DNA of 64,000 nt, from assembly GCF_021347895.1 (NCBI RefSeq), contig NC_067126.1, positions 32,376,482 to 32,440,481 of the forward strand. The letters run 5' to 3'. Each line of letters begins with the position of its first letter. Position 1 is the first letter of the stretch. The position numbers and the translations under genes are program-made. The DNA is from Acanthochromis polyacanthus. Taxonomy: Eukaryota; Chordata; Actinopteri; Pomacentridae. The notes under the pieces were generated by a model, which was not told the DNA's origin, did not search any database, and was given only the letters and a program-made list of their open reading frames with translations. Shown here piece after piece: positions 43,147 through 56,400 of this stretch.

Positions 43147-45770
43147 GAGCAGGTGGCATGCAGCGGCTGCATGATGGTCTGTGGACTCACAGTTACTTAC
43201 AATCCAGTTGACTGGCTTCTGATTAACCCCCCCGTTCACCTGCTACATGTGTGCAATGTGGTAATAGTGCACTATTTGATAATGAATTTGCACAACCTCA
43301 GATTTTCCTCAATGCTTTCTATTTTTGTTTCTTTCCTTCTGTAGCCAGACGGTATCTGAGATTTTAGGTCAGTGTGAGTCCACTTGTTTGATGCCTTGTG
43401 GTTTCGTCAGCAGGGGGTTACAGTCAGATTTCGTGATGAAATAAACGGGTGAAAATTGGCGGAAGGACCTTTGCAGAGATTATCTGTCACCGTGCTCAGA
43501 ATTCATAGAAGCCTCAATCAGTGGTCGGTTTTGTTTGCTTTGCCAGTTTAAGTCCTGTCTTAAAATGATCAACTGGACCCTGCCTTGCTCAGATGGCCAT
43601 TGCATTTCTTTTTTTTTTTTTTTTAATTTTCCCACCTGTTTCATACACTGCTTCTGTCACCCTCTGAAAAACTAAAGTACAGATTGTGACATTTTTGTGA
43701 TCCATTATGTTTCGAGCTATTTAACTGTTTTCACGATATAGAATCTTACTGAGTCAGATTTCACAGTCATATGAATTTACCAAAATACTTTTAAACAGCT
43801 GTTTTTATATTGTGTATATTGTATATGTGCTCATTTATTGGTTTGCTCAGACGTCAAAATCTCTGACCTCACCATTGGTTGTGGGACTCTGAGTGGCCTA
43901 GTAGACACTTGAAGGTAAATATAGTTTCTTAAAGCAATAAACACATTAACATAACTCTAGCATTGTAAGGTATTTTATTGGTCTCATCACATGTAGCTTA
44001 CACCTGCTGAATCCAGGCTGGATCAGGACTACATTTTGGCCTCTGTAACTTTTGATTTTACAACAGTTCTACTCAGAGCCGAGTGATCAGGTCAGGCCAA
44101 CTTCTTCCCTCTGAGTTGACTTTTTAAGGCTAATAAATTAGCTACAGTGTTATGATGAGGATGGTGATGGCATAATCCAGGGACTTTTAAGTGTCTACTC
44201 TCCAAGGTGCTCTCTAGTCCACATATACAATGGTCTTTAGCGGCTTGCATGTCTCGTAAAAGGAAAGTTCTCTTTCAGGACTCCACTGGAAGACAGTCCA
44301 GACTACCCAGAGAAGGCTTAGGCAGTGAATTGGTATCCGAAATTTATACTTTGCTCTTCAGCAAGGTGTAAGTCGATGGCATAAACTGGTATATTTTGCA
44401 CGTCTGAAGTAAAACACTGTCTGTTTTGCTCTGTTATAAAGTGATTTTAAGCTAAATGATGCAAACCTGGTATCTGGTCGTAGTATTTTGAAAATAAGGA
44501 CTCATCCACCCGAGAGCCCCCGACCCTGTCTGTTAACAACTCACACAGCAGTACAACCATGGCTTTTGATAGATATTTTAGACATTTGACAGATTGTCAG
44601 ACATTGTGAGTATTAGGTATATAGAATAGCAGTCTCTATCTTGGGGTTTGTTGGTGAATTATTGAGTAGCAATGGATTGAAATTGTTCTTTGCAATGTAT
44701 TCAATGGAACCTGTGTCTTGTAGAATGAGTCTCGTTTTTAATGGCTATCAAAATGGTCGTAAGTTCTCTTTGTCGGAGGGATCAATGTTTGTTTGTATGC
44801 CGTTTTGTTTTTAACAATGTTCTGATGGAGAAGATGTTTTTTTTTTTTTTTGATAGCTATTAAACTCCAGGAAGAAGTCTGAGATCGCATGGGGCAGCAA
44901 CCATTTGTGAGAGCATTATAATATCATTATTAGATAATGGCCACTGGCTTGATTCTTGGTGGTTTGAATTATTGGAATATATGCATCACTTTGTGGAGAA
45001 AAACAGATCAACTTACTATTTCAACATAGATTTGCACAGGAGCGGATGAGGCTGGTAGTGTTTCACGTGTCCCTATGTCTGTCTTGCCTTTTTTTTGTTT
45101 TGTTTTTTTGCTTGGACGCTCATTACATGAACAGTTGCCATCATTACCAGCTCTGAGCCTGCACCAGACCCCCCCTGTTTCCAGCTGTGAGAAGGCCCAG
45201 TTCTGTCTCTCCCTTCCAAAGAGAAAACACAGTCTGAAGTGTAAACCTGTAGCTCGACCGGAGACGACTGGGCTTCTCAGTGACTGCAGTGTAACAGAAA
45301 CACAGAATACCCCTAGAAATAAGAAGGAAAAAAAAAAGACATCAGGTTGGGTGAAAATGTCTGTTTGAAATAAGCAAGGCAATACTGCTGTATCCACATA
45401 GCATGAGATTAGTCGCTGCACCAATTTACTCTCCTGACAACCACGTAGAACAAAATTTACAGGGCTCGTAGGCACATGTAACTGCTTGAATTCAGAGATG
45501 GCTGACAAATTCCTATACTCATTGAATGTACTGTATTACTGTTTTTAAAGATAGGATGAGCTAATCTAGTCACCTTTTGTTATTGGTCCTTGTTTAATTT
45601 GTCTAAGGTATTTTTTGTATACAAAAGTTTACATTTTTATGTATATTTTTCTTGTGTACAAATTATGTAATATGTGTACAAACACTGTATGTAATATCTG
45701 TATATAGTGTGAGAAATTTGATCTTTTGTTTTTGGATGTATAAATAAAACTTGCTGTGAGGTATTTGCTG
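43147..45770 (+). terminator. ino80d: ino80d 3' UTR with distal poly(A) signal
   Basis: No further coding exon after 43146. AATAAA signals occur at about 43936 and, more convincingly, at 45741 (ATAAATAAAACTTGCTG) followed by GT-rich sequence. T-runs lie at about 43610-43624 and 44838-44852. Use of the distal signal is inferred. Confidence 0.6.
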
Positions 45771-45786
45771 ACATAGTTTCATGTCG

Positions 45787-45810
45787 TTTTTTTTTTTTTT
45801 TTTTTTTTAA
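45787..45810 (+). repeat. poly-T tract
   Basis: A run of more than 20 T in the gap between the converging ino80d and stk24 genes. It could be the poly(A) tail of a minus-strand retrocopy or a simple homopolymer; I see no retrocopy body. Confidence 0.9.
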
Positions 45811-46374
45811 CCAAACAAAGTGAAGTGTGGTTTCATGCATGTAGAAATTATAGTCTTGTAGATTTCCAGCTACACTGGTGCCGCATAAGATGCAAAATGA
45901 GGTTTTATATGAAAGTGACATAACTGGAACACAAACACTAAATATCCAATGTTCAAGTTTAGATAGCTAAAACATACATCTATGTGGTTTGTGTTCCTCT
46001 CTTATAACTTTCCATTAAGTTGTGCAGTGTATTTAAGTTGAAAAAACAATCTCATCACTGGGATTTCTTTTCCACCACCGTCATCAAAATACTAAATGAG
46101 CTAATATCTTTTGGAAAAATAAAGTTCCATCCCTCCAGTAGAGCTTTAGAGCTTCAATGCTAAGATGGACTGAAGCTGTTCTAGCATCAAGTGGTGACCA
46201 AACACTTAACAAAATAAATATATGTTGTATTTTTAAATTGTTGGTTATTATACAAAACTTAATCCGTTTTCAAATACGGCACAACCACCAGCAAGAGAGG
46301 TGAAATTTCCAAATGAAAAGTTAAAAAGCAGTCACAGACAAGCAAATTTCCAAAACTGTTCAAATTTGCACTGA

Positions 46375-49300
46375 ATCTTTTATTTTTCCTTAATCATTTG
46401 ATAACTTCCAATAAACCCAACAGCACGGTCCTGAATTAGCAAACATGTATACTGGACTACAAACTGTCAGCAAAGTCACACAAAATGAAATGTACATTTT
46501 AAATGATTGCTATCCAGTGTTAACTGAAACTCGGAACACATCACAGAACCAAACTTTACTCGCTCTAATGCTGCTCTTTGGGGTTACAAAAATACTTTAA
46601 TAGAATATATGCCTACTTGTGCTAAGAAATGACTCCTGGCGATCACACTGCTTTATTGCCATACAAGACACAAAGGGGGGGGGGGGGGGGGGGGGGGGAG
46701 AATAACTGGTGGAACTGCAACATAATTTCGTAGCTTTACGTACCATTTTTTAAAAACCAAAAAAATAAATCTACAAAGTGCAACAAATACAAAGATAAAG
46801 GGTCATATTAGACAATGTAGAAGGTGCAAATTGTCTCTTGGGGTGGAGGGCTTACATGGCACATTTCACAGAAGAATGAAGTCTGAAAGCTGAATCACTG
46901 TTTTACACAACAGCAGGGGAGAAATGGAAAACACTGTAGTCGCATTATGTGACAAGTCTGCTGTTATTTCTTGATCCAGTTAAATGGATCACCAGTCGAC
47001 TTCTACTCATTTATCTGTGTAATCTACTGTAACTACAGCAGGAAGCAGAAAAGGACAATTATACTGTTTTCCAAGAGAAAAAGGAAGGAAACTGACAGAG
47101 AAAAGTTTGGTATTTTGGAAAATTCTCAAGGTCTGCTGTCTGTAAGTTAAATGTAAAACCACAGCTGGTAGACGGATGAATTCAGCACAAGTAGGTCTGT
47201 CCAAAAGTAATAAAAATCCACCTGCCAGCAAGTACAATTCAGCACATTATGGTGGGTTATACTCTCCAATAAGAACATTTATGTGAGAATATAGCTGGTT
47301 ACTCCAAACATGATGAAACACTTGCCTAGGAATGCACAATGCAATGACATCTGCATCATTTCTATCAGTCAATAAAGGCTTAAACGTGAAATTAACACTG
47401 ACTGTCTACAGTTTTCTTTGAAATGTTCCATAAAATGAAATGTCTGTAAGTTGAAGTAGTTTTCATATTTTTCTAGGGAATGTTTACATTTGGAAAGCAT
47501 CATTTTTTGGTCTACAAGCCAAGTGGGCCACCAAGATAAGAGAAGGTATAATATGTTAATTCCTCTGCAGGAGAGACCTGATGTTCTCTGCAAATAGGTG
47601 GAAAATATGTACATACTTATATCGGCACTGGAAATCAGCAAAAATTCAACATTGTGCATGTCTGCAAGCGACTATTACAGCAGAACAAAGCAGAAACTTT
47701 GGGAAGTGACTGCTCCTAGCTAAGACGTAAACCAAGACATGGGTTCAACTCCTTAATCAAATGCTGAATTATTGTTTTTGAACGGTTTAAATAAATGATA
47801 TGCAATTCTTAGTAGAATAGCTTCAGTGGTGATGGAGGGAGAATTGTGTTGCAGTTACACAGACTTGTTTATCCTGTTTCTAGTATATTTGTAATGCAAA
47901 CATTTAGCTGCTGACTAAAGTCTAACACTGTGTGAGCGGCTACATTATTAGGGACCCTTGTGCAGTTTACTGTAATCCAATACAATCAAATTAATATAAA
48001 AGCTGTCTGTTCAATACTCATAATAATTCTAGTGACACTGTGGAAAACTCATTTAATTCTATCTTTGTTATGAGAATAGCTAGAATTCACTGATTTCTTA
48101 ATGGCATTTTGACTTTAGGAGGGAAATTTCTTAAACATTCAGGGTGATCAAATTCTATTCTCATTTTTGGGTCATAGCTAAAGGTGATGCTGTTCTGGAC
48201 TGCGATATATTTAAAGGTGTTTCTACATTTCTCTTCTCTACTTACACACAGGACAGGATAGAAACAGTGCAGTCCAGTCTAACACCATCATAAACTAATG
48301 TCACTGATTTCTTTACATTATCCAACATTTGTATTTGATTGCATTAGACTGTACGTGACTATGAATGAAGCGTATACTTGAGTGGTATAAATATTCTCCA
48401 CCGCCCACCACGTTGCAAATAAGCATGTTTCCTAGAATGTTGAACTGTTCCTTTAACCCGTCCTGTGCACTGTGTACCATGTATTGCCCCCTGGCAAAAA
48501 AACCAAAACAGAATATATCATGAAAAATTCTCTCTTCTTAACTGCAACAATTTTTAGATAACAACAGTACAAAGAGCCCATTTGTTCATGCACACCTTAT
48601 TCTGGCAAGAAATCAAAGAAATTGTCATTTGAAGAATCACAGCCTATGCATTTTGATGCCCGAGAGGACACACACAAAAAAAACAAAACAGAGGAGAAAT
48701 CACAACAAAAACATTTGATCTCATGTTTTTAAAGCTGATACTATTCATCCCATTCATCACAAATACTATAAGGCTGATTCAGCTCTGTTCAGGACTCAAC
48801 ATTCCTTCAGTCCTGTAGAAGTATGCTACAACGCATACTGCTCAGACCAACCAATAGGCTTTATACTGTTAATACTATCATGCACATTCCTTTTACACTA
48901 CAGTCAGAAGTAGTAGCAGAGTCGCTGGTCTCTGAACACCTTGTGGCTTTATGCTAATATGTCTGTCTGAGAGCAGTGTCGTCTACTGTGTGAAACGTCG
49001 ATGCACATTTACCGCACGACTACGAAAACTTCTCACGAGTCCAAATGGAAAGATACAGCCAGGCAAATATTACACTGCAATGACCAACTCCAGAGTCCAA
49101 GCTGTGAGACTTCAGGTGGACACTTGTGTGTCCCAGATAGTATGGCGCATACCTGCAAAATACTCTAAGTCTCATGCTACTGTTTTATGGCTACTTTGTT
49201 TATAGTCCAAGGCATTTATGCTTTAAGTGCAATTAAAGCTGCAGGTACGTTGAGGAGATAGTACCACTGCAGCTCCTAGGAAGACTAACAGAGTCTGCTG

Positions 49301-50421
49301 ATTTATAAACTAGATGATGGCACTGCCCTGTTAATGGAATGAATGGACGAAACCTCAGTTCATCTGATCAATAAAACACAGCAAAAAAAAGAAGAAAAAA
49401 GAGGGGGAATGAGGCAGAGGCCAACAAACCAACACAACTCGAGGCCTTGTGTAATCAGGGCTGGAAACAGAGCATCCAGTGTTTCAAACCGGTGGGGCTT
49501 CAATAAACCAGCCGTTACTTTTTTTTTTTTACATTCGCCAACAATATTACAACCACAGCAGAGTCTGAAACCAAAAAGTTAAAGAGCATTAAGAAATATA
49601 ATAATAAATCAATAGTAAAATATGATAGAGGGCAGCCATTTTCATTCACTGGATGAGTACTTAAAAAGTTTACAACTAAAGAGAGAAATCAAAGACCAAT
49701 ATACAAAAGAACAAGTACAAAGGCAAGGCAATCTCATTTGTGGCCCCTTTAAGTCTTTCAAAATATTTACCTCACAGCCATTATCTACAGTTTTGCATTT
49801 GGCCATTTGAACACAGTGGTACCAAACGCTCTGATATTTTTTCATGAATCTGTAGAAATTAGCTTATTTACAAGTCTGTACATCCACCCTAGAGAGCTCT
49901 TTCCATCTCCCAGAGGAACCCAATACACTTAAAGCAGGATACCTGAGTTTTCAATAGAATGCTTCAACTCACTTGTCACTCTTCACTGCATGTCTCACAG
50001 AATATCTCGCACAGCCACACACACACACATGCACACAATTAAGCAAGGTATTTTCTCCAAAAGGATGCTGAGTGTAAACCTTTGTGAAACAGCCACAAAC
50101 CCACCAAAATCAAAAACTCAAGAGTCCTTTAAGAAAGATAGCTAACTTCACTCTGAAAACAAACAGCTGAGAAGGAGGTATTGAGAAGGGACATCTTACA
50201 GCAGGTGGCAGCTGACTGAATGGCCAGTGACTGTCCTGAATAGGACCCTCTGGTGCTGTGCTAGCATATAAACAGACATTAAGTAGGCCAGGATTTGCTT
50301 CAGGCAAGTGAGTGATGGAGACCTTCCTGGGAGACTTCATCCTGGCTGTGGAGGTCAGAGGAAAAGATCTGACTGCTGCCACCAGGGTGGAAAAGTAGAG
50401 CAGAGCTGGACGTAGCTCCTC
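46375..50421 (-). terminator. stk24: stk24 3' UTR (inferred, about 4 kb)
   Basis: No coding exon of either strand is recognised here. Minus-strand AATAAA signals occur at 46652-46657 and 46379-46384. A 24-base G run at 46675-46698 would be a C run in the transcript. A 4 kb UTR is plausible for this gene, but the end could lie nearer the stop codon. Confidence 0.4.
46675..46698 (+). repeat. poly-G homopolymer, 24 bases
   Basis: Twenty-four consecutive G with no interruption, unusual in length for this base. Confidence 0.97.
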
Positions 50422-53400
50422 TCACTGAGTGGTGGCCGCCTGTGGCACAGAAAACCTGGAAAATGTCGGAGAAAAAGGTGAATATTTACATTCCTAAAAA
50501 AGGATAGCAACTTCACTAGTCCTAGAATTCCTTCTGTTGACTAGAATAGAGTCAACAGATGTGTACAAACTACACAATGATGAAGGTTCTAGTAATCACT
50601 GATGTTTTGATGATGGCATGCGTCTGTCGAGGACACACATACACACACAGCTGGAAGATCACAAAGTAGGTGAAGACATGCTTTGTAGAAAATGATATCT
50701 GGAATACTCAAAACATAACGGTGTAAACTTAAAGCAAAATAACTTGTAAACAAGGTGTATCAGAAACAAAGGTAACTTAATGCGCATGTCGTCTGTTCAG
50801 TGATCTAGAGGTGAAATATGATTACCTGATGTCATGATCTGACCAACAGATTTAGAAAATTATAATAGTGTCAAAATTGTCACTAACATCATACGCGCTA
50901 CAGGCGTGGAAAAATGACCAACGCTCACAGCATAAAAGACGATGCACAGCGCAGTAGCTGCAGTTTTCTTGGGGGTGTTTATCACTGCTAAGAACTACTG
51001 TTTGATATCTGTGGATAATAAATCCTGCTGCCTTCGAATGCGGACTTCTCTTTGTAATAAAAAGATCTTTAACATTTGAACACGGTCAAGTCTAAGACTC
51101 TCTCCCTTGATTAGTGACTTAGCTGACACTACATCAACACAGCTACTGGATTGAAACTGTTTTCAGGCATTCATGGTTCCATGACCACTGTGGTCCTGAA
51201 GAAAATCTCTAAGCAGCAAGTCTATAGTAATTACTTCATGCTGCGCTAGTTAAATGTGATTATATTCAGAAATACATCAGAAGAAGGCTGTAAAATCCTA
51301 CATTTTCCTGCCTTTTTCTTCATAATTGAAAGCCCTTAAGCTCACATTTGAACTGACCCCTCTGCAAATCCACCCCCAAAAGCAACTTCAATAAGAAATA
51401 CATACATAAATAATGATATAAACTTCACCCACCTCTGAAGTCTCTGCACTAGTTCAGCCACCAGAGAGTCACAGATCCCCGGGTGTGTTTCTTCTGCCTG
51501 AAAAAGAGCCTCCCGCAGCTCCTCTGCCGCTTCTGGCTTGCCATTACTTGTCTCACCCTTTTCTTTCAGCTGTAACAATGACAGATTTTTGATAATATAT
51601 TGTGATCTGTGTAATTCTGGGTGACTAGTTTAGTACTTTTAGCACTTTTTACAATAGCAATGTTTTCATTTGGAATAAGTTAGTTTACCTCAGAAAACAA
51701 TGGACCAAAGATTGTTGATAAGCTTTGTGACAAAGGCCTCTTTGGACTCTCATCCACCTGGAAATAAAAAGCAGATTGTAAGCTGAAACCTTGACGACAC
51801 ATATGTCTGCTACCAGGTCATCCCACATTTGTCCTCTGTAATGATAAATGATGTTACCTGTTTCAATCCTAACTCATCTGGCTGTGCTGCTCCATTCTGA
51901 ACCTTTTTCAGGTCTTTTTCCCTGATGGTGTTGTTGAAGTCCCATTTATCGTTACTACTGTCGTCACCTCCAGATGCATGGCCGTCTGGTTCACTACAGT
52001 CAAACAGGTTGTCATTAACATCATTGTTGTACTCAGAGCTGCGAGACCACCGAAGAACTCTGATGACGACAACTTACTCATCAGATTCGTCGGAGCTTGA
52101 TTCGTCCCTGGACTGCTCTGACTTCCACCTCTTGTATCTGTCAATCAGCTCTGTCAGATAGGTTGTCTTTTTGGCATGCCTTACAATATACTTATGTTTT
52201 AACAACTCTTTGGCAGTTGGCCTCTACAGAAAACACACAAAACAAATTATACAGTGAGTACTAAAAGAATGTACAAAGCAGCAACAATTATTGGTTATAT
52301 CAACACAGTTCATTTGAACTTACAAAGCTAGGCTCCTTATTTAAACAGGCTTCAACAAACTCTTTAAGTGGTTTACTGTAGTTTCCTTCCAGTGTAGGTG
52401 GATTGTTCTTTGGGATGAGGAATAAGACCTTCATAGGATGAAGCTCAGAGTGGGGCGGTTCTCCTTTAGCCAGTTCTATTGCTGTTATTCCTAATGACCA
52501 GATGTCTGCCTATAAAACAAAGACATTTGAGACAAAAGATCCTCTCAGTAAAACCGCAGAATGTCACACACTCCTTCACAAAGACATTCTGACACAGTGC
52601 TGTGCAAAATGACATTTAAACCGGCTGACTTAAACAGCATGGGTGTATTTGAGGAAGTTTGGCAAATAGACCACGGGTGACATTGAGGTTGTGTTGACAA
52701 GTCACTGACTCATGTTGTGGTTATTCCAAAAATATGTACTGGGTAATTTCTGTCTGTCTGCTGTGTGCCTCAGAGCTTCTGACAAAAACAAGCAGGCAAA
52801 GGTCAGCGAAGTACTGAAGCGTTCAAAGGATCATTTAGGAGCAATTTCATGCAGAACATTTACTTCATTTTTTTTTTTATAACTCATTAGATCAGGACAC
52901 ACAGCACAGTTTATTTTTTATTGTTTTAAAGTGACCATCTCAAAGATCTCAGTTTCACTCTCTTTGAAGGCACCTGTGGTGAGAAGCAGTAAGTGCAGGT
53001 TCATTTTTAAACATCTTCTTCACAGTGTTGCCTGGATGACATCATCAGTAAGTCAGCAACTTAGTAAGGTGTGCTCCACCAATGTCCCATAGAAAGTCAA
53101 GGCAACCACGCATGAAAATGAAAAGAGAAAGAACAGCAGTGCACCGCTTCAGTTATAGAGCAGTTATCTTTGTGCATAACTGCTCTCATCTTTCTGTCAG
53201 AAAGTTATATTTCCAACAGAAAGATAACTGCATAGTAATAAACTATGCGTCACTGACTATACGTGGCTTCAAATTTTGTGCAAGAGTGTCACCACACCCA
53301 GCAAGTAATGTTGTAAAAGTTCTCATATTATTTGATCAGTGGGTCTGAGGCTCATTATGTTACCCTGTTTGGCGATACACATCAACTGAACAAACATGAA

Positions 53401-56400
53401 TTTAAATGAAAATCTTCAAGACTGCCACCTTAAAACTCTTGAATCAGTAATAGTTGGTTAATACACAACACAGGTCTAATGATTCACAATGAAACTGAAC
53501 CCACTCATATAAAGCAGCTGTCATATCATTTGTTCCTCCATTCTTTAAGCAAGCTCTATGTATTTCAACCCTGAAATTAATCGTAGTAACTAACTGGTGC
53601 TCATTCGATCTTTTTCATACAAAAACTAGACATTTGTTGTGATTCTGTGGAAAAACACTCAGTTGCATTTCAACATAAAAAAGACCAAGACAAGACAGGA
53701 TAATGCTCACCTTTGAATCATAGGCAGACTGCTTTATGACCTCGGGTGCCATCCAGAAAGGTGTTCCCACAAATGTGTTCCTTTTTATCTGTGTGTCCGT
53801 CAACTGGCCCGCTACTCCAAAGTCTGCAAGCTTCACATCGCCTTGTTCTGACAGTAAAACGTTGGCAGCTGAAAACAGTAGTGAAAAAATGCAATGAGAC
53901 ACCTCACAAATCACCCCTGAAGGTCGTTTAAAAAGGCACGGATCAGATTTAGTCACAATCACCGGAGTAATATGACTGGTATAGCTGTTCCCTACATCTG
54001 CCCTTGTTTCTGGAATTATATCTCTCTGTTGGAACAACCTCATTGTTTGGTCTTGTAAAGTAACAATCAGCTTTCTAAAGACCTTTAAAGTGTTTTCATT
54101 TGCATTACAGAGACCCGGGAAAGAAAAAAGGTCTTCCTACAGAAACTGGGACACATTATGGAACAAACAGCTGTGTACAGCTCCTGTTAGCACTGCTGCC
54201 TATTTTAGTAGCACAAATGTAAAGTGAAATAGCATCCTTAACACTAAGTACTTTAACACAACAATTATTTATGACACTGTAGATGGTCAGAGAGCTACAC
54301 AGGATTTCTATTCAAGTGGTAAATGTAGACAAATCAAAGTGGTGCTCTGTACTGAAAAAAAAAGATAATTACAGGCACTTTGTGGAAAACACAGATCAAA
54401 GTCTCACTTCAGCATCATTAATGACACAATAGAGAACATGCTGTCCAGATTACATCATGTGTTGCTAAAACCAAGGTGATGGTATGTACTAGACGTACCT
54501 TTGATATCTCTGTGTATTTTCTTTTCAGAGTGCAGATACTCCAGACCTTTCAGAATCTCCCGCAGGATTGTGGCAATCTGTGTTTCATCCAGGGCACCTG
54601 GTTCCAGCTGGAAGAACGCAGCAGTTCTAGACTTTAAGCTTCACGATTTTATTTTGTCTTGTCAAATTACATACTGTCACAATGGCCAATTAATTATAAA
54701 GTTTAGAGGTAAAATAATCTTCACATCATTTTTATTTTATTTTAATAGACTTACCAAGTCCAGAGCTGATCCTCCACCCAAATATTCCATAATAATCCAT
54801 AATTTTGTACCCTGAAAATCAGAACAGTGATTCAGACAGCTTTCAAACTTTGAGTATTGACAGAACAGGGCAATGCTCACTTAGTCCACTTTCTGCATTA
54901 GATAATAAATAACTGTACTGGTGCTTTGTGGAGATGTTTTCATACCTATTTTGTGATTAATAACACGGAATAATCACTTTTCACTGACGTACACTCCTGC
55001 TATTATTACACCGATGGGCCAAAACATTATGACTGCCTGTGTTTAATGTGTTGCTGGTTTTTCATGAGACACTGAGAATCAGAGTTCTCTCAAAACCTCC
55101 TAAACGCTTCATCGTTTGCCCCTCTTTGGGTCAATCTTATTATGTACTCTCGACGGCTGACTGGCAGCACCCCATGAGCCTTATGATTTGGAAATTTTCA
55201 CACTCATTTAGGTCTTCACACCCATTTTTTCTTGCACTCCCACAGATTAAAAGATCCAACTGCTTACTCATCCTCGAATATAACCCATAACTTGTGCAAC
55301 TGTTGTGAAAGATTCACAGTTTTTGGATCACTGGGGAGGGGATCATAATATTTTGGCAGATCAGTGTTTAAGGATTCTTTTATATCAAGATGAGATAAGA
55401 TAAGCTGTACTGATCCCACAGCAGAGAAAGTTCACTGTTCCATCAGCTCTAAGCTATAACAGGTTTATTTGTCACTTTCTAGCAGCTAAAGACTACTGAT
55501 TTTCAATCATAAACACACAGTTACATTTAAGAAATTAGAACAGATTTAATGAAATTCAAGAAGATGTGGATTCAGTTTAGTGAATCACAAGATGGGAAAA
55601 TGATTGATAATTGAAACTAAATCTAATAACAAAACACACTGTCTCTTCCTAAACTGTATAAGAAGTGCAGATGCCACACCAAGAAATGAACATGTTCTTG
55701 GGAAAAGACATTCATTACACATATCTCATATAAACAGACAACGTATCGGTAGATTCATTTCCTACACATGGCAGATTGTATAACATACATACACTGCCTT
55801 GGCACGTCCGTGCTACAACAGACTGATACTTGTACAAACATATCTGGTATTTGTGTGAAAACACCAAATACATCCCAGCTGTTTACCTTTAACATAACCG
55901 CAATAATATATGACACATTAAACATGTTCTGTCAGAATAGTTCACACAGAAACAGATCCCTGGAAGCGCAATTTCAGCTTGTGTGCTTATATTTAAAAGC
56001 GTATGCAGTCTACTTAGGATGTCAAACTTAAGAAGACTGCTACTGCCTCCCCCACAGACCGAACACCACAAACAAAAATACAACCAGGGACACACAGTTG
56101 GACTCAGCTTCTCCCAAACTTCTATTCAGGAGTAATAGTAAGACAATTTTAAAATTTTTTTCCATATTCTCACCTTTTCAATTTTACATTATAAACATAT
56201 ATAGAAGAGTAACGCAATCCAAATCATTTCAGAAATATCTTAGTGCTAAAAAAAAGGCAACTGGGTTTGCATGGCATTGATATTTCTTTATTTTTCTATA
56301 TTTATGGAAACTTATCTGCAATGGACTTGGGGGACAATGACATCATCAGGAAGTGAAAGTAACACTGACTGTAAAAGAGTGTAACAAATCTGTGAATTCA

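Noticed and set aside
45008..45508. 166-codon minus-strand ORF
   Set aside because: It lies in the ino80d 3' UTR, is antisense and of low complexity, with no homology recognised.
52039..52077. A possible 39-bp intron in stk24 (GTAAGT to TCTCGCAG)
   Set aside because: Using the acceptor CTGTAG at 51994-51995 gives an ordinary 83-bp intron and a protein that aligns with human STK24 ([10 protein letters not shown] with AETDGQASGG); the 39-bp version adds unmatched residues.
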